A DNA stretch of 64,000 nucleotides, taken from CAWJPW01 sp963844845. Its GTDB lineage: Bacteria > Acidobacteriota > Thermoanaerobaculia > Thermoanaerobaculales > Sulfomarinibacteraceae. The stretch spans positions 62,001 through 126,000 of the forward strand of contig CAWJPW010000011.1 in NCBI GenBank assembly GCA_963844845.1, read 5' to 3'. Below, piece by piece: positions 17,072 to 26,390 of the stretch (positions are counted from its first letter, which is position 1; each line of letters opens with the position of its first letter). The position numbers were made by a program, and so were the translations under genes. Below the pieces are notes generated by a model, which saw only the letters and a list, made by a program, of their open reading frames with translations, had not been told where the DNA came from and searched no databases.

Positions 17072-18013
17072 GTGGAGCCGCCACCGAGCACCGTCACACT
17101 CCCAACGCAGGCGCCCCCCGGTGTGGCCACCATCTTCGACTTCTTCCTCGTGCGCTTCCCCCACATCCCCGCCGAGATCTGGCGGCGCCGTTTCGCGGAA
17201 GGCAAGGTGTTCACCGCCGCGGGGCCGGTGGCCCCTGACGAGCGGTACCGACCCCTCCTCGAAGTGCACTACCGCCGCGAGGTTGAGCACGAGCCGCCGG
17301 TGCGCACCGACTGGCGGATCGTCCACGCTGACGAGCACCTCCTGGTCGTGGACAAGCCACCCTTCCTGCCGGTGACTCCGGCGGGGGCTTACGTGCGTCA
17401 CTGCCTTCTCCAGCTCCTCGTGGAGGCCACCGGCAACCCCCAGCTGGCGCCGCTCCACCGGATCGACAAGGACACGTCGGGCCTGGTTGTGCTGTCGGCT
17501 CAGCTGCGCTCGCGCGGGCACTTCGGCCGCCTGTTCCAGGACGGCGCGGTGCGGGTCGCCAAGGAGTATCTGGCCGTGTGCGAGAACGCCGGCGGACGGG
17601 AGGTGCCCGCCACCCTCGCCGGGCACGTGGCCCGCGACCCCGCGGCGTGGTGGCGCCAGGCGGTGCTCCCGGATCACCCGGACAACGCCCGGATCGCGCT
17701 GCAGGTGGTGGACCGTCGCGACCGGCTGGTGATGCTGCGCGTCCGGCCCATGGGGGGCCGCAAGCACCAGATCCGGGTGCTGCTCGCCCACGCCGTCCTA
17801 CCGATCGTCGGTGACCGGATCTACGGGCAGAGACCGCGCTACGAGCCCGACGTACTCGACCCTCCCATGCTGCTCGACTGTAACCGCCTGGAGGTAGGTA
17901 AGTTCCCTGGCTTTGCCGGGACGCCGACCCTCACCGCGGTGTGGGAGACGGGCCGCTCGTTCGAGTCGCTGCTCGCCGCGGCGGGGCTTGCAAAAACCAC
18001 AGGCCGGATCTAA
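17072..18013 (+). CDS. RluA family pseudouridine synthase
   Basis: This 313-residue enzyme isomerises uridine to pseudouridine in rRNA or tRNA. The signature HRIDKDTSGLVVLS contains the catalytic aspartate (D132). RKHQIRVLLAHAVLPIVGD and the RVAKEYLAV segment are also typical of the family. The region before residue 65 resembles a short S4-like element (EIWRRRFAEGKVF). GTG at 17072 is chosen because the upstream in-frame stretch overlaps the preceding gene and reads as shadow sequence. The exact target uridine cannot be told from sequence. Confidence 0.88.
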   Translation: MEPPPSTVTLPTQAPPGVATIFDFFLVRFPHIPAEIWRRRFAEGKVFTAAGPVAPDERYRPLLEVHYRREVEHEPPVRTDWRIVHADEHLLVVDKPPFLPVTPAGAYVRHCLLQLLVEATGNPQLAPLHRIDKDTSGLVVLSAQLRSRGHFGRLFQDGAVRVAKEYLAVCENAGGREVPATLAGHVARDPAAWWRQAVLPDHPDNARIALQVVDRRDRLVMLRVRPMGGRKHQIRVLLAHAVLPIVGDRIYGQRPRYEPDVLDPPMLLDCNRLEVGKFPGFAGTPTLTAVWETGRSFESLLAAAGLAKTTGRI

Positions 18014-18018
18014 ATTTC

Positions 18019-18429
18019 ATGATCGTGCGTGACGAGCGTAGCGACGCCGGCCGGCCCGACCGCCTGAGACGAGGCTGGAGCTGCGTCCCGGCGCTCGTCC
18101 TGGCCCTGGTGGTGGGCTCGAGTGGCACGATGATACCCCTCGCGGTGCCCATGGGCGCTGCGGGGCTGGGCCCGCTGGGCACACCCCTCGAGACCCCACC
18201 TGTCGCGGTCGAGACTCCGCCCCCCGACGCCTGCTGCGATGGTGCGTCAACCGTGCGCCGCGATCCTCTGCCCGCTGCAACCGCTCAGGGTGTGCCAGCC
18301 GTGCACCCCCGTGCCCGGGTCGTTGCTGCGCGCCGCCCACTCCTCCCTCGATTGACGACTCGGCCCTCGGAAAGACCCGCCGGGAGCTGCCTGCTCCCGC
18401 GCCCCCCTCCGCCCACCACCGTCGTCTGA
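18019..18429 (+). CDS. Hypothetical protein with N-terminal membrane segment
   Basis: A 136-residue frame. Residues about 25-45 (VPALVLALVVGSSGTMIPLAV) form one hydrophobic segment that could be a signal peptide, and the remainder is rich in proline, alanine and arginine. No family is recognised and no clear ribosome binding site is present. It starts 5 nt after the pseudouridine synthase stop, so it could be translated by read-on. It may also be non-coding. Confidence 0.35.
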   Translation: MIVRDERSDAGRPDRLRRGWSCVPALVLALVVGSSGTMIPLAVPMGAAGLGPLGTPLETPPVAVETPPPDACCDGASTVRRDPLPAATAQGVPAVHPRARVVAARRPLLPRLTTRPSERPAGSCLLPRPPPPTTVV

Positions 18430-18499
18430 GGTCTCCGCAGAAAGCTCACACAAAGAGATCCGAACCTGACGACGCGCTGAAGCGCGCGAGGAGTATGTA

Positions 18500-18730
18500 A
18501 TGACCAATCAGACAGCTCCCATCGCTCCGGAATCAACGGAAACTACGACCCCGCCGGTCACCGTCATCGGCTGGACGCTGCTCTGTTTCTCCCTCATCCC
18601 CCTAGTGATGGGCGGCCACGGCGACGGCCGCACCTACCTCATCGTCGGCGTGGTGACCGCCGGAGCGAGCCTCGTGTGCCTCACCCTGGGCCACTTCGCC
18701 CGGCGTCGCGGCAACGGCGTGCAAAGCTGA
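18500..18730 (+). CDS. Small two-helix membrane protein
   Basis: A 76-residue protein preceded by GAGGAG 8 nt before the ATG. A threonine-rich N-terminus of about 20 residues leads into two hydrophobic helices (VIGWTLLCFSLIPLVMG and YLIVGVVTAGASLVCLTL), then the basic tail FARRRGN. No family is recognised. A strong hairpin right after the stop suggests a single-gene transcript. Confidence 0.7.
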   Translation: MTNQTAPIAPESTETTTPPVTVIGWTLLCFSLIPLVMGGHGDGRTYLIVGVVTAGASLVCLTLGHFARRRGNGVQS

Positions 18731-18740
18731 GCTGACTGCC

Positions 18741-18770
18741 CGTCCCCGGGGCCGCCCGGCCCCGGGGACG
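18741..18770. terminator. Strong GC hairpin after the small membrane protein
   Basis: CGTCCCCGGGGCC and GGCCCCGGGGACG pair perfectly over 13 bp around a 4-nt loop. There is no T-tract, so termination may need Rho, or the hairpin may simply protect the 3' end. Confidence 0.65.
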
Positions 18771-18841
18771 TCCGGAACGGACCGTCGACCTCCGGTGTTG
18801 TTTCCAGACGCCGCCCGCCGCGCGGGCGGGGACGGAGCCGC

Positions 18842-20761
18842 ATGAAGGTCCTCTCCGACATCCTGGAGCCCGCCGCCGGCGACGAGCGCACGCCGCCGGA
18901 GGGACGCCGGCTGGGCGTTCTCGCGCTCACCGCCCTCGGCGTGGTTTACGGCGACATCGGGACGAGCCCGCTCTACGCCGTCCGCGAGTGCTTCCATGGC
19001 AGCCACCCGGTACCCGTGACGCCGGCCAACGTCCTCGGCGTGCTCTCGCTCATCACCTGGTCGCTCGTCATCGTCATCTCGGTGAAGTACCTCGGCTACG
19101 TCATGCGCGCCGACAACCGCGGCGAGGGCGGCATCCTCGCCCTCATGGCCCTGATTCACCCCGGAGACGAACGCCACCGGGGGCGCAGCTGGCCGCTGGT
19201 CGCCATGGGTCTGTTCGGCGCGGCACTCCTGTACGGCGACGGCACCATCACGCCGGCCATCTCGGTGCTCTCCGCGGTTGAGGGCCTCGAGGTCGCCACC
19301 ACCGCATTCAAGCCGTTCGTCATCCCTGTCACAATCGCCATCCTCCTCGGGCTCTTCGTCCTGCAAAGGCGCGGCACACGCGGCGTGGGCGCGGTCTTCG
19401 GACCGGTCATGGGTGTGTGGTTCGTCGTCATCGCTGCCCTGGGACTCAGCGGCATCGTCCGGAATCCCGACGTCCTGCACGCCCTCGACCCCTCCCACGC
19501 CGTCGCCGCCCTGACGCACAACGGCTTCGCGGGCTTTGCCGTGCTCGGAGCCGTGTTCCTGGTGGTCACCGGCGGCGAAGCGCTGTACGCCGACATCGGC
19601 CATTTCGGCAAGCGACCCATCCGCCTCGCGTGGTTCACCCTGGTGCTGCCAGCGCTCCTGCTCAACTACTACGGTCAGGGCGCGCTGCTCATGGCCGACA
19701 CCGATGTCGTCCGCAGCCCGTTCTACCTGCTGGCTCCCGGCTGGGCCACCTACCCTCTGGTCCTACTCGCCACTCTCGCCACGGTGATCGCCTCCCAGGC
19801 CATCATCTCGGGGGCGTTCTCCCTCACCCGGCAAGCGATCCAGCTGGGCTACAGCCCGCGCATGAAGATCGAGCACACCTCGGCCGAGGAGATCGGCCAG
19901 GTCTACATGCCGGCCGTGAACTGGGCTCTCATGACCGTGACCATCAGCCTGGTGGTGGCATTCAAGCGCTCAACCAACCTCGCTGCGGCCTACGGTGTGG
20001 CGGTCACCACGACCATGGTCATCACCACACTCCTGGCCTTCGTGGTGGCGCGGCGGCTGTGGGGCTGGAGTCGCCTCGCGGCCGGCGCGGTGACCGTCTT
20101 TTTCCTCGTGCCCGACCTCGCTTTCTTCGCTGCCAACATGCTCAAGGTGGACCAGGGCGGCTGGTTCCCGCTGGCGGTGGCGGCCGTCATCTTCACCCTC
20201 ATGTCCACCTGGTCGCGGGGGCGGACGATTCTCGCCGACAGACTGCGCACAGACCAGATGCCGCTGGCCGACCTCGTGGACATCCTCGCGGCACAGGAGC
20301 TGCAGCGTGTGGACGGCACGGCGGTGTTCCTCTCGGGTTCCTTGGACACCACCCCCACGGCCCTGCTCCATCACATCAAGCACAACAAGGTGCTGCACGA
20401 GCAGGTCCTGGTGGTGACAGTCGCGAACGAGGATCGGCCGTGGGTCCCGAGAAGCGAGCGGGTGGAGGCATCCGAGCTGGCCGCGGGGATCTACCGCGTC
20501 GTCGCCCACTACGGCTTCATGCAGAGCCCCGACGTGCCGGCGGTGCTGCGCATGTGCGCCGAGCACGGGCTCGAGGTCGACCCGCAAGAGGCCTCGTACT
20601 ACCTCGGACGGGAGACCCTGGTCCCGTCGCGCTGGACCGGGCTCTCGGCGTGGCGCGCCAAGCTGTTCGCGTTCATGTCGCGCAACGCGCTGGCGCCAAC
20701 CTCGTTCTTCGGCATTCCCCACAACCGCGCCATCGAGCTCGGCGCCGAGGTGGAGCTCTGA
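18842..20761 (+). CDS. kup: Low-affinity potassium transporter Kup
   Basis: Kup is a proton-coupled potassium uptake system in the inner membrane. The 639-residue protein has the family start LTALGVVYGDIGTSPLYA, the GEGGILALMALI motif, 12 hydrophobic segments and the typical cytosolic C-terminal domain (FLSGSLDTTPTALLHHIKHNKVLHE). Length is typical. GGAG lies 5 nt before the ATG. A single-gene unit is likely. Confidence 0.95.
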   Translation: MKVLSDILEPAAGDERTPPEGRRLGVLALTALGVVYGDIGTSPLYAVRECFHGSHPVPVTPANVLGVLSLITWSLVIVISVKYLGYVMRADNRGEGGILALMALIHPGDERHRGRSWPLVAMGLFGAALLYGDGTITPAISVLSAVEGLEVATTAFKPFVIPVTIAILLGLFVLQRRGTRGVGAVFGPVMGVWFVVIAALGLSGIVRNPDVLHALDPSHAVAALTHNGFAGFAVLGAVFLVVTGGEALYADIGHFGKRPIRLAWFTLVLPALLLNYYGQGALLMADTDVVRSPFYLLAPGWATYPLVLLATLATVIASQAIISGAFSLTRQAIQLGYSPRMKIEHTSAEEIGQVYMPAVNWALMTVTISLVVAFKRSTNLAAAYGVAVTTTMVITTLLAFVVARRLWGWSRLAAGAVTVFFLVPDLAFFAANMLKVDQGGWFPLAVAAVIFTLMSTWSRGRTILADRLRTDQMPLADLVDILAAQELQRVDGTAVFLSGSLDTTPTALLHHIKHNKVLHEQVLVVTVANEDRPWVPRSERVEASELAAGIYRVVAHYGFMQSPDVPAVLRMCAEHGLEVDPQEASYYLGRETLVPSRWTGLSAWRAKLFAFMSRNALAPTSFFGIPHNRAIELGAEVEL

Positions 20762-21154
20762 CCGCGGCTCGCGCGGCGTGCTCCGGCCCCCCGACGGAGC
20801 CCTCCCGCTTCGGCCCGGGAGCACCCAACCCTCTTTCCCGCCCCTTGGAGAGCGTGCTCCGCGCAGCTGGGCGCGTTCTCCAAGGGTGGCCGGGTGGGGG
20901 GCGGCGGGGCGGGATGTTTCAGCAAGGAGCTCCTGGTCAGAGAACCGGACAGCTTGCCCGGGGATCCCATGGCCGTGCGGGCGCCGAGCGGCGTCAGCCG
21001 CGTCGGTGGCGAGCCAAAGGGTCGGGGCACGCCCGCGTACATCCGAGCCCTTGGTCCGCCGCCGTGGCCGCGAAGCGGCCGGCGACTGCACCGGAGGACT
21101 CTCCGCCTCGCGGATCACAAGGGGGACGCGAACTCGCCTCGTGCGGCCGGCGTC
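20762..21154. other. Intergenic region between convergent kup and parC
   Basis: No gene was found here; frames lack motifs. An imperfect stem, CCTTGGAGAGCG (20843-20854) with CGTTCTCCAAGG (20874-20885), is preserved by a G-T pair. It may terminate kup. G-runs follow at about 20890-20910. Confidence 0.5.
20843..20885. terminator. Stem-loop after kup
   Basis: Twelve-base arms with one G-U pair close a 19-nt loop. The stem lies between the convergent genes kup and parC and lacks a T-run. Confidence 0.45.
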
Positions 21155-23191
21155 CTACTCGTCGTCAAACAGCCGGACCTGCCCGTTGTCGCCGACCTTG
21201 GCGTCCCTCACCGCGGCGTCCTGCTCGCGCGGGGCTGGCTCGGGGATGTCAGGCTCCTCGCCCCCGTTCTGGTCGGCAGCACTCCGCTTCAGCCGCTTGA
21301 TGCGAGCCACTGGCTTGGGCGCCATGCGAGTGCCGCGGGTGCTGATGCCGGAGTACTCCAGGCTGCCGAGGTCGAAGGTCGCGTTGTGCACGCGCTGGCG
21401 CTTGGCGGGCACGAAGTCGAGGTGAAGGAGGTCGGCGGCATCGCCGGGCAGGAGCATGTCGACTCGCCCCTGGCGATCCTTGACGAGCTCGTACTCGCGG
21501 TCCCGGATGAACGCCCTGATGTGCACCTTCTTGGCGAAGGCGTTGCGGTCGGAGTCGCGATACACGACGGTGAACCTCGCACCCTCGTCCTGGTCGAAGC
21601 GGTCGAGGTGGAGCACCTTGCCGGGGATGAGCACCTTCTCCTCGGGGCCGATGACGCGGTAGACGCCGTCTGAGGTGACGACGAGGAGGCGGTCGAACTC
21701 GCTCACCGTCATCTGGTACCTGGTGCCCTTGACGTCGGAGCCGAAGAAGCCGGTGTCGGGGTCGTAAGAGAGCTTGATGTCGGCCACCGCCACGTCACGC
21801 ACGTCCACGGTCTCGAAGCCGGCGACCTCGGTGCGGCGGGGATACTGCTCGCCGTACTTTTCCAGCAGACCTTCCAGGTAGGCGATGGCGGTCTTGGTGA
21901 GGGCCTTGAGCCGCTTGACCGCCTTCTCCCGCGCTGCCTCCACGGTGGCGATGTCGCGGCGGTTCTTGTCGAGGTCGAAGCGCGAGATCCGGCGGATGGG
22001 AATGGCCAGCAGACGGGTCACATCGTCGTCCGTGATGTCCCGTTCCAGCTGCGGACGGAAGGGCGCAAGGCCCTCGTGCACCTCGGAGTAGACACGCTCC
22101 TCGGTCTCGGCCTCCTCGATGCGGCTGTAGATGCGATTCTCGATGAAGATCCGCTCGAGGCTCAGCCAGTGGCGGCGGTCGGTGAGCTCTGAGAGCTCCA
22201 GCTCCAGCTCGGCGCGGATCTGCTCGCGCAGCTGGTCAGTGAGGAAGGCGAGCGCCTCGGAGACCGTCATCTCCACCGGGCGGCGCTCGCGGATCAGCAC
22301 GATGTTGGAGGAGATCGACACCTCGCAGTCGGTGTAGGCGTAGAGCTGTGGGATCACTTCGTCGGCATAGACGCCCCGCGGCAGGCCGATCTCGATCTCC
22401 ACCCGGTCGGTGGTGAAGTCGTTGATGGACGCGACCTTCACCTTGCCTTTCTGGGCCGCCGCCTCGATGGAGGCGATGAGGCTCTCGGTGGTGGTGGAGT
22501 ACGGGACCTCGCGGATCACGATGGTCTTGTCGTCCCGGCGCTCGATGCGCGCTCGCACCTTGACCTTGCCACGCCCGTCGGAGTACTCCGACACGTCCAT
22601 GAGGCCACCGGTAGGGAAGTCCGGCACCACCGTCGCCTCCTGCTTGCGCAGGATCGCCACCTGCGCCCGCAGCAGCTCGCCCAGGTTGTGCGGCAGGATG
22701 CGCGTCGACATCCCCACCGCGATCCCCTCGGTACCCAGGAGCAGCACCACCGGCAGCTTGGCCGGCAGGCACACCGGCTCGCGGTTGCGGCCGTCGTAGG
22801 AGGGCGCAAACTCGGTCAGGGCGCGCTTGAACAGGGTCTCCCGCGCCAGCGGCGAGAGCCGGCACTCGATGTAGCGGGGCGCCGCCGCCGCGTGACCGGT
22901 GACCGGGTTGCCGAAGTTGCCCTGGGTCTCGATGAAGTAGCCCTTGGTGGCGAGCACCACCAGGGCGTCGCCGATGGAGGCGTCGCCGTGGGGGTGCAGC
23001 TTCATGGTCTCACCGATGACGTTGGCGACCTTGTGGAAGGAGCCGTCGTCCATGTGGTCGAGAGTCGCCATGATGCGCCGCTGCACCGGCTTGAAGCCGT
23101 CGCGCAGCTCGGGAATCGCCCGGTCGACGATGACGTAGCTGGCGTACTCGATGAAGTTGCGGCCCATGATGGGCTCGAGGGTGGTCATCAT
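21155..23191 (-). CDS. parC: DNA topoisomerase IV / gyrase subunit A (ParC type)
   Basis: This is the strand-cutting subunit of a type IIA topoisomerase. The 678-residue protein has the winged-helix start YASYVIVDRAIPELRDGFKPVQRRI, the HPHGDAS motif, and AAAAPRYIECRLSPLA containing the catalytic tyrosine. A tower and coiled-coil region follows. The C-terminus is short, with an incomplete beta-propeller and a terminal GISTRGTRMAPKPVARIKR, and there is no GyrA box. It therefore resembles the ParC of Bacteroidetes-like lineages more than GyrA. Two adjacent ATG codons can serve as start. It lies 19 nt after parE in one operon. Confidence 0.88.
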   Translation of the reverse strand: MMTTLEPIMGRNFIEYASYVIVDRAIPELRDGFKPVQRRIMATLDHMDDGSFHKVANVIGETMKLHPHGDASIGDALVVLATKGYFIETQGNFGNPVTGHAAAAPRYIECRLSPLARETLFKRALTEFAPSYDGRNREPVCLPAKLPVVLLLGTEGIAVGMSTRILPHNLGELLRAQVAILRKQEATVVPDFPTGGLMDVSEYSDGRGKVKVRARIERRDDKTIVIREVPYSTTTESLIASIEAAAQKGKVKVASINDFTTDRVEIEIGLPRGVYADEVIPQLYAYTDCEVSISSNIVLIRERRPVEMTVSEALAFLTDQLREQIRAELELELSELTDRRHWLSLERIFIENRIYSRIEEAETEERVYSEVHEGLAPFRPQLERDITDDDVTRLLAIPIRRISRFDLDKNRRDIATVEAAREKAVKRLKALTKTAIAYLEGLLEKYGEQYPRRTEVAGFETVDVRDVAVADIKLSYDPDTGFFGSDVKGTRYQMTVSEFDRLLVVTSDGVYRVIGPEEKVLIPGKVLHLDRFDQDEGARFTVVYRDSDRNAFAKKVHIRAFIRDREYELVKDRQGRVDMLLPGDAADLLHLDFVPAKRQRVHNATFDLGSLEYSGISTRGTRMAPKPVARIKRLKRSAADQNGGEEPDIPEPAPREQDAAVRDAKVGDNGQVRLFDDE

Positions 23192-23210
23192 GCCGGCCTA
23201 CCCGCGCCCC

Positions 23211-25025
23211 TCACGTCACATCCATCACGAGGTTCTCGACGATGAAGTCGCGCCGCGCCGGCGTGTTCTTGCCCATGTAGAAGTCGAGGGCCTGCTTGAC
23301 CTCGCCCATGGAGCGCACAGTCACCGGCACCAGGCGATCGTCGTCGACGATGAACTGCTTGAACTCGCCGGGGCTGATCTCGCCGAGGCCCTTGAAGCGG
23401 GTGATCTCTGGCTTCTTCATGCGCGCGGCAGCGGCGTCGCGCTCGGCCTCGGAGTAGCAGTAGACAGTCTCCCCCCGGTTGCGCACCCTGAACAGCGGGG
23501 TCTCGAGGATGAAGACGTGGTTCTTGACGACGAGGTCCTCGAAGTAGCGCAGGAAGTAGGTGAGCAGGAGGTTGCGGATGTGCATGCCGTCGACGTCGGC
23601 GTCGGTGGCCAACACGACGCGCTGGTAGCGCAGCCCCTCCACGCTGTCCTCGATGCCCAGGGCGCGCATGATGTTGTAGAGCTCCTCGTTCTTGTACACC
23701 GCCTCGCGGCCGAGCCCGTAGGTGTTCAGCGGCTTGCCCTTGAGCGAGTAGATGGCCTGAGTCTGGACGTCGCGCGACTGGACCATGGCGCCGCCCGCCG
23801 AGTCGCCCTCGGTGAGGTAGATGGTCGTCTCCTCGCGGCGCGCGTGGTCGTCGGTGAGGTGGACCTTGCAGTCGATGAGCTTGGGAATGCGGATCGCGAC
23901 CTTCTTGGCGCGCTCGCGCGCCTCCTTCTTGATGGATGCCAGCTCCCGGCGCACGCGCTCGTTGGTGCGGACCTTGTCCAGCAGCCGCTCCGCCGCCTCC
24001 GAGTTCTTGTGCAGCCAGAGCACGACCTGCTCGCGCACCGCCTGGACGATCCACGAGCGCACCTCGGTGGAGCCCAGCTTGTTCTTGGTCTGGGACTCGA
24101 ACACCGGATCCTGGACCTTGATTGCCACCGCCCCCACCAGGCCGTCGCGCACGTCCTCCCCCGCGAAGGCGTGCTTGGCGAACTCGTTGACGCCCTTGAG
24201 CAGGCCTTCGCGGAAGGCGCTCTGGTGGGTGCCGCCGTCGTTGGTGTACTGCCCGTTGACGAAGCTGAAGTAGCTCTCGCCGTAAGCCTGCGTGTGGGTG
24301 AAGGCGAACTCCAGCCGGTCCTGCCGGCAGTGGACGACGTCGTAGAGGGTCGGCTCCTCGCCGATCTCGTCCTCGAGCAGGTCGGCGAGGCCGCGGCTGG
24401 AGACGAAACGCTGGCCGTTGTAGATGAGGGTGAGGCCGCTGTTGAGGTAGGCGTAGTAGCGCAGCCGGTGCTCGATGAACTCTTCGCGCCACTCGTACTG
24501 CTTGAAGATCTCCAGGTCGGGCTCGAAGCGGATGAGGGTCCCGGTGGCGGCCTTCTCCTCGCGGCCCTGACCTTCCTTCTGCAGCCTGCCCCGCTCGAAC
24601 AGCGCGCGCTTGAAGCGGCCCTCCCGCCAGCTCACCACCTCGAACTCCGAGGAGAGGGCGTTCACCGCCTTGTTGCCCACTCCGTTGAGGCCCACCGAGA
24701 ACTGGAAAACGTCGTCGTTGTACTTGCCGCCGGTGTTGATCTTGGACACGCAGTCCACGACCTTGCCGAGAGGGATGCCCCTTCCGTAGTCGCGCACCGT
24801 CACCTGCGGTCCCTCCCGGCTGATCTCGATGCGCCGGCCGTGGCCCATGATGAACTCGTCCACCGAGTTGTCGATGACCTCCTTGAGCATCACGTAGATG
24901 CCGTCGGCCGGGTTCGAGCCGTCACCGATGCGCCCGATGTACATGCCGGTGCGCAACCGGATGTGCTCGAGCGCATCCAGCGTCTTGATGGCCTTCTCGT
25001 CGTACGCGACCTGCTTCCTCGCCAT
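23211..25025 (-). CDS. parE: DNA topoisomerase IV / gyrase subunit B (ParE type)
   Basis: This is the ATPase subunit partnering the subunit encoded just downstream. The 604-residue protein has the GHKL motifs EVIDNSVDEF, RDYGRGIPLG and GLNGVGNKAVNALS, the transducer segment THTQAYGESYFSFVNGQYTNDGGTH, and the Toprim motifs LTEGDSAGG and ATDADVDGMHIRNLLLT. Length fits ParE. ATG at 25025 follows GAGAGG; ten further codons upstream (to 25055) are possible but lack a ribosome site. Confidence 0.9.
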   Translation of the reverse strand: MARKQVAYDEKAIKTLDALEHIRLRTGMYIGRIGDGSNPADGIYVMLKEVIDNSVDEFIMGHGRRIEISREGPQVTVRDYGRGIPLGKVVDCVSKINTGGKYNDDVFQFSVGLNGVGNKAVNALSSEFEVVSWREGRFKRALFERGRLQKEGQGREEKAATGTLIRFEPDLEIFKQYEWREEFIEHRLRYYAYLNSGLTLIYNGQRFVSSRGLADLLEDEIGEEPTLYDVVHCRQDRLEFAFTHTQAYGESYFSFVNGQYTNDGGTHQSAFREGLLKGVNEFAKHAFAGEDVRDGLVGAVAIKVQDPVFESQTKNKLGSTEVRSWIVQAVREQVVLWLHKNSEAAERLLDKVRTNERVRRELASIKKEARERAKKVAIRIPKLIDCKVHLTDDHARREETTIYLTEGDSAGGAMVQSRDVQTQAIYSLKGKPLNTYGLGREAVYKNEELYNIMRALGIEDSVEGLRYQRVVLATDADVDGMHIRNLLLTYFLRYFEDLVVKNHVFILETPLFRVRNRGETVYCYSEAERDAAAARMKKPEITRFKGLGEISPGEFKQFIVDDDRLVPVTVRSMGEVKQALDFYMGKNTPARRDFIVENLVMDVT

Positions 25026-25190
25026 GGACCTCTCGACTCGTCGGGTGGGATTCATGCCCGGAGCGGTGGTGCGGCATCGGCGCCTTCGCCGCTTTCCGGC
25101 GCGCTCCACGATAGCACCTCCAGCGCCGTGCAGCTGCTGCAGAATGCATCACACTTCGGGCGGGTTGCATGTCGGGGAGAGCCATCGCAC

Positions 25191-26276
25191 ATGCCCCAGG
25201 AGTCAAGCTCCAACGCGCACAAGACCGCCCGCAACGCGTTCGTCGCCACCATCGTCACGGTGGCAGTGATCCTTGCCACAGGCCTCCTCGTTTATGTGCT
25301 CCATTTCCTCCTGCTTGTCTTCGCCGGCCTCCTGCTGGCCGTCCTCCTGGCGAGCCTCGCCGGCTTTCTGACGCGTCACTCGGTCATTCCCTACCGGATC
25401 TGCCTCGTCGTCGTGATCGTGCTTCTCACCGCACTGGCGTGTCTTGCTGGCTGGCTTGTGGGACCGCGCCTCGTGCACCAGTTCGAGCTGCTCAGCCAGG
25501 AGATCCCCAGTGCCCTGAACTCGATTCGCGACTCGCTCATGCAGACCTCCTGGGGTCGCGCCGTCGTCCAGGATGCCGCCAGTCGCCTGCCCCACGCCCT
25601 CATGGGATCCGGCCTGCTGGGACGGATCACCGACTTCTTCTCCCTCGCCGTGTCCACCGTCGCCGCCACCCTGATCATTCTCTTCATCGGCCTGTACGTC
25701 GCCGCCGACCCGAGCCTCTACCTGGAGAACGGGCTCCGGCTGGTTCCCATGGCCAGTCGCCCGCGTGCTCGTGAGGTGCTCGCGGCCCTCGGTCACGCCC
25801 TGCGCTGGTGGCTGGCGGGGCGCTTCTCGTCCATGCTGCTCCTCGGCACCCTCACCACCATCGGCCTGGCGGTGGTGGGCGTGCCCCTCGCGGTTCCGCT
25901 GGGGCTCATCGCCGGGGTGCTCTTCTTCGTGCCTTACATCGGGACCTTCGTGTCGGCGGTACCGGCGCTGATCATCGGCTTCGCCGCCAGCCCACAGATG
26001 GCTCTCGCCGTGCTCTTCGTGTTCACCACCGTGCACCTCCTGGAAGGCTACGTCATCGTTCCCGTCATCCAGAAGCGTGCTGTCTCGATGCCGCCGGCAG
26101 TTCTGCTCGCCATGCAGGTCCTCCTCGGTCTGGTGGGTGGGCTCCTCGGCGTCCTCCTGGCCACGCCGCTGGTGGTCGTCCTGGTCGTGCTGGTGCAGAC
26201 CCTGTACGTGGAGGGTGTGCTCGGCGACACCGTCTGCGTGCTCGGAACCCACGGCTCGAGCGCCACACCTGGATGA
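25191..26276 (+). CDS. AI-2E family transporter (YdiK/PerM-like permease)
   Basis: A 361-residue membrane protein with about eight helices in the family arrangement: three near the N-terminus, then a cytosolic loop with RDSLMQTSWGR, then the conserved block VGVPLAVPLGLIAGVLFFVPYIG and HLLEGYVIVPVIQKRAVSMPP. Members export autoinducer-2 or act as sodium/proton antiporters, and the substrate here is unknown. The ATG at 25191 is set by where homology begins. It is divergent from parE. Confidence 0.88.
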   Translation: MPQESSSNAHKTARNAFVATIVTVAVILATGLLVYVLHFLLLVFAGLLLAVLLASLAGFLTRHSVIPYRICLVVVIVLLTALACLAGWLVGPRLVHQFELLSQEIPSALNSIRDSLMQTSWGRAVVQDAASRLPHALMGSGLLGRITDFFSLAVSTVAATLIILFIGLYVAADPSLYLENGLRLVPMASRPRAREVLAALGHALRWWLAGRFSSMLLLGTLTTIGLAVVGVPLAVPLGLIAGVLFFVPYIGTFVSAVPALIIGFAASPQMALAVLFVFTTVHLLEGYVIVPVIQKRAVSMPPAVLLAMQVLLGLVGGLLGVLLATPLVVVLVVLVQTLYVEGVLGDTVCVLGTHGSSATPG

Positions 26277-26390
26277 GAATGCCACCGCGGCACCGCGCGT
26301 TGCGCCCCTGATGTCGGCGGTACCTGAGCTGCCTCCAACGGTGGCGTACACTGGGGAACGCGGTGCCGGCAGCCCGGGCCCGTAGCGACA

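Noticed and set aside
23151..25190. Very long N-terminal extension of the AI-2E transporter frame
   Set aside because: The 680 extra codons lie opposite parE and have no motif; homology and topology begin at the ATG at 25191.
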